From Verrucomicrobiota bacterium (GTDB lineage: Bacteria; Verrucomicrobiota; Verrucomicrobiia; Opitutales; Opitutaceae), in contig JAEXPG010000333.1 in NCBI GenBank assembly GCA_023447015.1, forward strand, positions 1 through 8,909: a stretch of 8,909 nt of DNA. Direction: 5' to 3'. How positions within the stretch are numbered: position 1 is the stretch's first letter; each line of letters opens with the position of its first letter. The position numbers and the translations under genes are program-made. The notes under the pieces are model-generated. The model was given only the letters and a program-made list of their open reading frames with translations, did no database searches and was not told where the DNA came from. Of this stretch, positions 6,066 to 8,909 are shown in pieces.

Positions 6066-7964
6066 ATGGATCGGGACCCTGCCGTGCTGCGCCGACTCAA
6101 CCTTTTCCAGTACTTTCTGCCGTGCTGCCTCCTGGGGCTCATGCTCGTCGGTCTGGGCGGGAAACTTTGGTTGATCTTCAACTTCGGCAGCCCCGTGCCG
6201 GATCCCGCGCAATGGCGCAGCGGCCTTCCGGAGCTGGTGCCTGAATGGGCCCAGGGCAATGTCGTGCTCTCCAAGTCCGCGACGCCGACCGACTTCCCCC
6301 TCCTCGCCCGCGCCACGCTCGGCGCGCTCCTCCACGCCAATCGCCAATGGGACGACCGCATCACCACGGTCCTCAACGCCGCGCTCCTCGCGGGCACGTT
6401 CGCCCTGCTCCTCGCCGCCGGGGCCCGGCGGCTGAGCTGGATCGCGATCTGGGCGGCGGCGGTGGGCGCCGGTCTCTTCCTTGCGCTGCCGTTGGGCTGG
6501 GAACAATCGCTCGCCGGTTCCGCCCTGCCGGACCGCCTCGCCCTCCTGCTCGCCTTGCCGGCCGCCTGGGCGCTCCTTGATCGCAACCTGACCTCCGCCA
6601 TCTGGTGGCTTGCCGCCCTCTCGCTGTTGGCGGCCAACACCGCGGCGGACTGGGTGGTCGTGGTCTCGTTCACCGTCGGCGGCGTCGCCGCGCTGCGGAC
6701 CTGCACCACCCGCGTGCGCCGCGGCCGCGATCTGGCGGTGCTCGGCCTCACGGCGGTGGGTATCGTCGCCCACCTGTGGTTCTATCCCGGCCGCCTGGCC
6801 ACGCTCCACTGGCCGTCGTTCATGTCGCTCACCGCGGCGCTCGCGGAACCGTGGACGGCACTGCCGGGGCTCTCGCTCATCCTCCTCGGCCCGCTCGCCA
6901 TCCGCCTCGCGATCGCCGCCCGCGATGGCGACCGCAAGCACTCGCTGGCGCCGTTCGCCGCCCTCTTCGCCGCCGGCGTCCTCACCATCCTCTGGCTGGC
7001 GGCCGCCGGGGCGCCGCGCCGCTGGGGCACGATGGGGGCGGTGCAGGACCTGCTCTTCGTGCTGATCGCGCTCAGCTTCGCCACCCTCACCCAGCTCTGG
7101 CATCTGCGTTGGCAGAGCCTGCCGGTGCGCACCGTCTTCACCGTCGCCTGGATCGCCGTGCTGGTCACCGGGCTCCACCTCCGGGTCGAGAACGCCCTCG
7201 TCCGCGACCTGCCCGCCCGCCTCGATCAGGACGCCCGACGGCAGGCCGTCATCGAACACACGCTCCGGCCCGCCGCCGGCGCCGCGGATCCCACCGCCGC
7301 GAACGCCTCCCTGCCCGCCCAGGACAACATCGCCGCCGTCCTGCACTTCGCCTCGCCGCAACTGCGCGCGCTGCTGCCGGTCAACCTGCAGTCCACGGTC
7401 ACCGTCCAGAGCGGCCCGGCCACCACCGACGATTTCGCCCCGCTCCAGCGCAACCAGTTCTCGCTGCCCACCCCGAATGTCCCCGCCTGGGCCGGCGGGC
7501 CGGCGGCGCAGGCCGAGGGCGGCACCGTCTTCATCAGCCTGCCGCTGCCGCCGTCCGCCACGGGCGTGCTGCGCTTCAGTGTCGCCGGCGATCTCGGCAC
7601 AGCGCGTTTCCCGTTCGCCCTCCGTTCCACCCGCACCGGCGAACTGGTCCCGCTCGAACTCGACACCTCCACCGGCGAACGCTGGCGCACCGTCAACCTC
7701 GTGCGCCCGGCCGACCCGGTGGTGATCGTCGCCGGCCCTGCCGCGCTGGGCACCTGGGGCGCGTTCACCCACCCGGTCGAGATGGGTCGTTGGTCGTGGT
7801 ACGCCGCGAAACTCGCGAAAAACTGGGCGCTCTTCCTCGCCGCGGGCGGCTTCGTCTTCCTCGGCGCGCTCCTGCTGCCCCTCGCGCCGCGCAGCCCGCG
7901 CCGCGAGACCTTCGAGCTCGACCACAACGGCCGAGTCCGCATCGCGGCCGAGGACGAGGAGTAA
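6066..7964 (+). CDS. Uncharacterised multi-pass membrane protein with large C-terminal loop domain
   Basis: 632 residues; I do not recognise a named family with certainty. Membrane segments are apparent at about 14-38, 100-118, 123-142, 157-172, 178-210 (perhaps two), 222-240, 265-285, 294-314, 325-344 and 354-372. A soluble region (about 373-584) follows, then a last membrane helix (585-607) and an Arg-rich, then acidic tail ending EDEE. The soluble part looks beta-rich from about 485 on and is probably extracytoplasmic. Residues 78-118 (FPLLARATLGALL...WDDR...LNAALLAG) faintly recall the R-x-x-x-P-R-L...W segment of hypothetical membrane proteins in polysaccharide clusters, but the usual conserved charged residues are absent. 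I therefore do not call it a glycosyltransferase. It lies 52 nt after the membrane GT gene and 54 nt before the coiled-coil gene, all on one strand, suggesting joint work on an envelope glycan. The ATG at 6066 is chosen because earlier frames overlap the GT gene. Confidence 0.75.
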   Translation: MDRDPAVLRRLNLFQYFLPCCLLGLMLVGLGGKLWLIFNFGSPVPDPAQWRSGLPELVPEWAQGNVVLSKSATPTDFPLLARATLGALLHANRQWDDRITTVLNAALLAGTFALLLAAGARRLSWIAIWAAAVGAGLFLALPLGWEQSLAGSALPDRLALLLALPAAWALLDRNLTSAIWWLAALSLLAANTAADWVVVVSFTVGGVAALRTCTTRVRRGRDLAVLGLTAVGIVAHLWFYPGRLATLHWPSFMSLTAALAEPWTALPGLSLILLGPLAIRLAIAARDGDRKHSLAPFAALFAAGVLTILWLAAAGAPRRWGTMGAVQDLLFVLIALSFATLTQLWHLRWQSLPVRTVFTVAWIAVLVTGLHLRVENALVRDLPARLDQDARRQAVIEHTLRPAAGAADPTAANASLPAQDNIAAVLHFASPQLRALLPVNLQSTVTVQSGPATTDDFAPLQRNQFSLPTPNVPAWAGGPAAQAEGGTVFISLPLPPSATGVLRFSVAGDLGTARFPFALRSTRTGELVPLELDTSTGERWRTVNLVRPADPVVIVAGPAALGTWGAFTHPVEMGRWSWYAAKLAKNWALFLAAGGFVFLGALLLPLAPRSPRRETFELDHNGRVRIAAEDEE

Positions 7965-8018
7965 CCCCGCCGCTTCCGGGCTTCCCCTCCCCGCCGCCAC
8001 CCCGCTTCCTCAGCACCG

Positions 8019-8531
8019 ATGACGCCTCCCTCGGAAAGCCGCCCCGACACCAACTCCGGCTCCGCGCTGCGCCGTCAGCTCATCCTCGCCCAGGTCCAGC
8101 TCATGGAACTGGAGGACGCGTGCGACGACCTCCGGACCCGGCTCGCCGCGCAGCAGGAGCTGGTCGCGCAAACCCAGCGGCTCGCCGACCAGGCGCTCCA
8201 GGCGCACGACCGGATCGAGGCCAACCACCTCGCCCTCGAGTCCGACCATCGCAGTCTCCAGCACTCCCACGCCGCGCTCGAGACCACGCTCGCCGACGCC
8301 CGCCGGAACGAGGCCGCCCTGGTCGCCCGCCTCGCCGAGCTGGAGTCGCACCACGCCGCGCAGGGCCGCGCGCTGGCCGGTGCCGAGGCGCTGGCGGCCG
8401 ACCGCCAGGCCCGGATCGCGCAACTCGACGCCGAACGCCGGGCCATGCAGGCGTCACGGAGCTGGCGCTACACCGCACCGTTGCGCTCCCTTGAGCGCGC
8501 ACTGCGCGGCCGGGGAGGTCCGAAGGCGTGA
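8019..8531 (+). CDS. Small coiled-coil protein with S-x-SWR-x-TAPLR C-terminal motif
   Basis: 170 residues, soluble, with no signal peptide or membrane segment. After a disordered N-terminus (1-15), residues 16-145 are an almost unbroken amphipathic helix rich in Ala, Leu, Glu, Gln and Arg, with heptad-like Leu/Ala spacing, as in a long coiled coil. The end (146-156) reads SRSWRYTAPLR, followed by a basic tail. From recall, this S-x-SWR-x-TxPLR motif recurs at the end of coiled coils in glycosyltransferases and methyltransferases of polysaccharide clusters, where coiled coils can act as molecular rulers or scaffolds. Here it stands alone without a catalytic domain. Its stop overlaps the GTG start of the next gene (GTGA), implying coupled translation and a possible complex with that product. 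A scaffold or membrane-docking role is inference. No Shine-Dalgarno precedes the ATG at 8019. Confidence 0.75.
   Translation: MTPPSESRPDTNSGSALRRQLILAQVQLMELEDACDDLRTRLAAQQELVAQTQRLADQALQAHDRIEANHLALESDHRSLQHSHAALETTLADARRNEAALVARLAELESHHAAQGRALAGAEALAADRQARIAQLDAERRAMQASRSWRYTAPLRSLERALRGRGGPKA
8514..8519 (+). promoter_or_regulatory. Strong Shine-Dalgarno (GGAGGT) for the GTG start at 8528
   Basis: GGAGGT lies 8 nt before a GTG and inside the final codons of the coiled-coil gene. It is the best ribosome binding site on the plus strand in this window and is the main support for the GTG-initiated gene. Confidence 0.8.
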
Positions 8532-8909
8532 GCGCCGCCTTCCGCCACGAGATCGAGACGCCCGGACCGTTCCAGGCCCCGGCCGGCCGCATCGCCCTCG
8601 AAGGCTGGTGCGCCGCGCCCGGCGCCAGCCAACCGCCGCAGTTCCGGCTCGTCTGCGCCGACACGGTTCTCCGCGCCCCGCCCGGCCCCGCCCGGCCCGA
8701 TGTCGTCGCCGCACTCGGTCTGCCGGACGGCACCCCGGCCTGCCGCTTCGAGATCGCCGGCGCCGTTCCGCCCGGCGCGCATCTCGCCCGCCTCGAGGCC
8801 TCCCTCGACGGCGCCGACTGGCAGGTGCTCCGGCGCTTCCTTCTCGTCGCCACCGCGGCGCCCCCGCAGGGCGCCCTCGAAAAACCCGCCCCCGCCCGCC
8901 TCGCCGCGC
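8528..8909 (+). CDS. GTG-initiated gene, 3' truncated by window end; probable glycan-biosynthesis protein
   Basis: The frame stays open for 127 codons to the window edge. The GTG at 8528 overlaps the coiled-coil gene's stop (8529-8531) and has GGAGGT 8 nt upstream. The visible part opens FRHEIETP (5-12), then GRIALEGWC (20-28), RPDV (56-59), CRFEI (72-76), PPGAHLARLE (81-90) and a Trp98-containing strand ending FLLVA (104-108). A Pro/Ala-rich linker starts at about 109. This looks like one compact beta-sandwich of about 105 residues. From recall, modules with the -EGWC- and RPDV...GF/RFE pattern precede glycosyltransferase or methyltransferase domains in polysaccharide loci, so I expect a catalytic domain beyond the edge. 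That expectation is untested here. Codon use and GC match the neighbours. The gene is easy to miss because it has neither an ATG start nor a stop in the window. Confidence 0.72.
   Translation, partial: MSAAFRHEIETPGPFQAPAGRIALEGWCAAPGASQPPQFRLVCADTVLRAPPGPARPDVVAALGLPDGTPACRFEIAGAVPPGAHLARLEASLDGADWQVLRRFLLVATAAPPQGALEKPAPARLAA

Noticed and set aside
4331..6751. Very long minus-strand open frame of about 806 codons
   Set aside because: It lies opposite two membrane-protein genes with clear hallmarks. Its translation is Arg/Gly/Glu-rich low complexity without domains, as expected antisense to GC-rich genes.
5979..8000. Minus-strand open frame of about 673 codons
   Set aside because: It is antisense to the 6066-7964 gene and is dominated by Gly, Arg, Glu and Asp with no fold-like pattern; an artefact of high GC at third positions.
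6605..8494. Plus-strand open frame of about 629 codons
   Set aside because: It runs across the 6066-7964 gene, the gap and the coiled-coil gene in a different phase with Arg/Pro-rich sequence; a shadow.
8677..8696. Tandem 10-mer CCCCGCCCGG repeated twice
   Set aside because: It lies within the coding frame and encodes a Pro/Gly/Arg stretch; two copies in such GC-rich DNA are not notable beyond possible slippage.

Overview
The window is very GC-rich, with codon third positions dominated by G and C, and is densely coded. Gene content and domain style (stand-alone oxygen-dependent protoporphyrinogen oxidase, MipA/OmpV-type porin-like protein, large envelope-glycan membrane proteins, a coiled coil ending in an S-x-SWR-x-TAPLR motif) fit a Gram-negative, oxygen-using bacterium. 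Verrucomicrobiota of the Opitutaceae type is my best guess, but this rests on recall of family styles and not on a marker gene.

Left arm, minus strand (1-2216): an envelope/efflux operon read right to left. It holds a MipA/OmpV-family outer-membrane beta-barrel protein (1407-2216), a TolC/NodT-type outer-membrane efflux factor (29-1396), and the first ten codons of a further gene (1-32). That last gene overlaps the efflux gene by ATGA and has a strong ribosome binding site; an RND membrane-fusion protein is the expected product. Spacing of 10 nt and then -4 nt argues for one transcript.

Centre: a 228-nt divergent intergenic region (2217-2444) separates this operon from a plus-strand hemY-type protoporphyrinogen oxidase (2445-3800), a late haem-biosynthesis enzyme. 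A GC hairpin lies just after hemY.

Right arm, plus strand (3893-8909): four genes that look like part of a surface-polysaccharide or glycan locus. They are a GT-C-like multi-pass membrane protein with a C-terminal beta-rich module (3893-6013), a second multi-pass membrane protein with a large loop near its C-terminus (6066-7964), a small coiled-coil protein (8019-8531), and a GTG-initiated gene cut by the window end (8528-8909). The last gene overlaps the coiled-coil gene by GTGA and starts with a module I associate with glycosyltransferase/methyltransferase proteins of such loci. A plausible joint role is lipid-linked glycan modification or assembly at the membrane, but no substrate can be read from the sequence.

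No tRNA, rRNA, CRISPR array, insertion sequence or prophage signature was seen. The least described material is the pair of membrane proteins plus the coiled-coil/GTG-gene pair.
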